DNA from: a virus
Direction: 5' to 3' (one strand)
DNA: 28,852 nucleotides
Virus record (IMG/VR): IMGVR_UViG_3300047508_000050
Coordinates: 1 to 28,852 of that record
This document shows, piece by piece, positions 28,077 through 28,852 of this stretch (position 1 is its first letter; each line of letters begins with the position of its first letter). The notes beneath the pieces are model-generated. The model saw nothing but the letters and a program-made list of their open reading frames with translations. It was not told the DNA's origin and did not search any database. The translations under genes and the position numbers were made by a program.

Positions 28077-28316
28077 ATGCGAAATGACGTTTCCAAACTT
28101 ACCACGACCCGCGAGGTTGTCACGGCGCTCGGTGGAACCAAGTCCGTCGCGCGCTTAACCGGCCGTAAATACTCGGCCGCAGCCAATTGGCCGCTGTCCG
28201 GTCAGTTCCCAGCCAACACCTATGTTGCGATCAGCGCGGCTCTCGCCGCCATCGGAAAGAACGCACCGCCGTCTCTGTGGGGTATGGCGCCGGCCGAAAC
28301 GGATTCGGTCGCATGA
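28077..28316 (+). CDS. Cro-like regulator
   Basis: The 79-residue protein has TTTREVVTALGGTKSVARLT, GRKYSAAANWPLSGQFPANT and YVAISAALAAIGKNAPPSLW, a helix-turn-helix with the 'ALGGT--VA-LTGR----NWP-SG-FP--TY' pattern of Cro/YdaS-like phage regulators. It starts at ATG 28077 with no ribosome-binding site, only about 9 bases after the -10, so it may be translated from a leaderless or nearly leaderless message. It opposes the repressor and starts the rightward early operon. Its stop overlaps the next ATG (ATGA). Confidence 0.75.
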   Translation: MRNDVSKLTTTREVVTALGGTKSVARLTGRKYSAAANWPLSGQFPANTYVAISAALAAIGKNAPPSLWGMAPAETDSVA

Positions 28317-28612
28317 GATCCGCGCCCGCCAGCCTCTTCAAGACCGGGCGCAAAAGCCACGCGCCGCGCAATGCCATTCCGAGCGAGGGCAGCAAGCTCC
28401 GCGCAATCTATGACCGCTTCCAAGCGAGCAAGGGGCGCGTGATCGAATTTAGCCGCACCAACGATCGGCCGCTGCTCGATTTGCAAGATTATTATGGCTT
28501 GGACATTCGGCGCGTCTCGCGCGGCAAATGGGTTCTCGCCGGAGAATGGTTTGGCCGAGTTTATCTGGACTATGTGAGCGAGCATCTGGCCTCTCAAGAT
28601 GGGGTCGCCTGA
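28313..28612 (+). CDS. 99-residue early protein, unknown
   Basis: From ATG 28313 the protein reads MRSAPASLFKTGRKSHAPRN, AIPSEGSKLRAIYDRFQASK, then GRVIEFSRTNDRPLLDLQDY, YGLDIRRVSRGKWVLAGEWF and GRVYLDYVSEHLA. The basic N-terminus and 'LRAIYDRF-A-KG' block resemble a DNA-binding early protein but no named family is recognised. It overlaps the Cro-like stop (ATGA) and is followed by a membrane protein with TGATG coupling. The longer 141-residue frame from 28187 is rejected. Confidence 0.65.
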   Translation: MRSAPASLFKTGRKSHAPRNAIPSEGSKLRAIYDRFQASKGRVIEFSRTNDRPLLDLQDYYGLDIRRVSRGKWVLAGEWFGRVYLDYVSEHLASQDGVA

Positions 28613-28800
28613 TGATATCGCTGGTCCTGTCGCTTCTCTTCACATGCTGGACCCTTAGCGTCCTGTTTTTCGTGCGGCACATCCTGATCCCATACATTGC
28701 TGATCGCATAGAGGAAGCGCGCTGGCAGCGCTTGCATCCGAACATGCCGTCATGGCGCATGCCTCATCTAACTTCACTCAAAAAGCAGGGAGCCGCGTGA
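28612..28800 (+). CDS. 62-residue membrane protein, early operon
   Basis: The protein MISLVLSLLFTCWTLSVLFF... has an N-terminal membrane segment of about 25 residues, then a basic/aromatic soluble part (RIEEARWQRLHPNMPSWRMP). ATG 28612 overlaps the previous TGA (TGATG). Its last codons contain the second copy of the 16-bp repeat. The stop overlaps the next ATG (TGATG at 28798-28802). Function unknown. Confidence 0.6.
   Translation: MISLVLSLLFTCWTLSVLFFVRHILIPYIADRIEEARWQRLHPNMPSWRMPHLTSLKKQGAA
28775..28790 (+). repeat. 16-bp direct repeat, copy 2
   Basis: Identical to 27331-27346 (CACTCAAAAAGCAGGG). Here it lies inside a coding sequence (as SLKKQG) 9 bases before the next ATG, whereas copy 1 is non-coding 9 bases before its ATG, so both are positioned to supply a ribosome-binding GGG at the same distance. 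Confidence 0.75.
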
Positions 28801-28852
28801 TGTCGCATTGGCTAAAAGTCCTGTTAGTGGCGTGGGTTGCGTTTTCACCAGT
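28800..28852 (+). CDS. 5' end of a membrane or secreted protein (partial)
   Basis: From ATG 28800 (TGATG overlap with the previous stop; AGGG about 9 bases upstream) the frame reads MSHWLKVLLVAWVAFSP and runs off the window. The short basic start and hydrophobic core suggest a signal peptide or membrane anchor. It continues the rightward early operon. Confidence 0.5.
   Translation, partial: MSHWLKVLLVAWVAFSP

Overview
This window looks like about 29 kb of a temperate podovirus-type phage (or its extrachromosomal prophage form) of an alphaproteobacterium, most likely Rhizobiales such as the Bradyrhizobium/Rhodopseudomonas group. The evidence is G+C-rich coding DNA, many rhizobial-phage-like small proteins recalled from general knowledge (no search was run), a DUF5309/SU10-type capsid, several ejection proteins, and no tail sheath, tail tube or tape-measure gene. 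No tRNA, rRNA, IS element or CRISPR array was seen.

Layout. (1) 1-14251, rightward: virion genes. These are a TPR-glycosyltransferase inside the head module, scaffold, major capsid, two small head proteins, a head-tail adaptor, a large tail/stabilization protein, a coiled-coil needle or fibre, three ejection-type proteins, a GH24 lysozyme that shares an N-terminal motif with one ejection protein, and a collar-domain tail fibre. Two TTCG-loop terminators follow the capsid gene and the gene after it. (2) 14251-15006: an HNH homing-type endonuclease abutting the fibre gene. (3) 15055-16871: lysis genes, namely a GH25 endolysin, holin candidates and a lipoprotein. (4) 16918-19819: mixed-strand accessory segment with an endonuclease VII-like gene, a membrane protein, a secreted Cys/His protein and six small leftward genes. 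(5) 19820-20004: AT-rich gap, candidate attP. (6) 27129 down to 20005, leftward: one nearly gapless chain of 22 genes. It includes a RecT/Bet annealing protein, a YqaJ-type exonuclease, a Ref-like HNH nuclease, an ASCH protein, many tiny membrane or zinc-knuckle proteins, an excisionase-like HTH protein and the tyrosine integrase. (7) 27356-28852: immunity region with a leftward XRE repressor facing a rightward Cro-like gene, a 44-bp AT-rich control gap, and the start of the rightward early operon.

The order late genes - lysis - attP gap - int - xis - recombination - repressor | cro matches the phage-form lambda map. In an integrated prophage host DNA would separate the late genes from int. 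This suggests the window comes from free phage, a circular form, or an excised or plasmid-like element. Genes are packed with 1-, 4- or 8-base stop/start overlaps (TGATG, ATGA, GTGA, TAATG), which decided many of the start sites chosen here. Eight genes shorter than 60 codons were found by reading these junctions.
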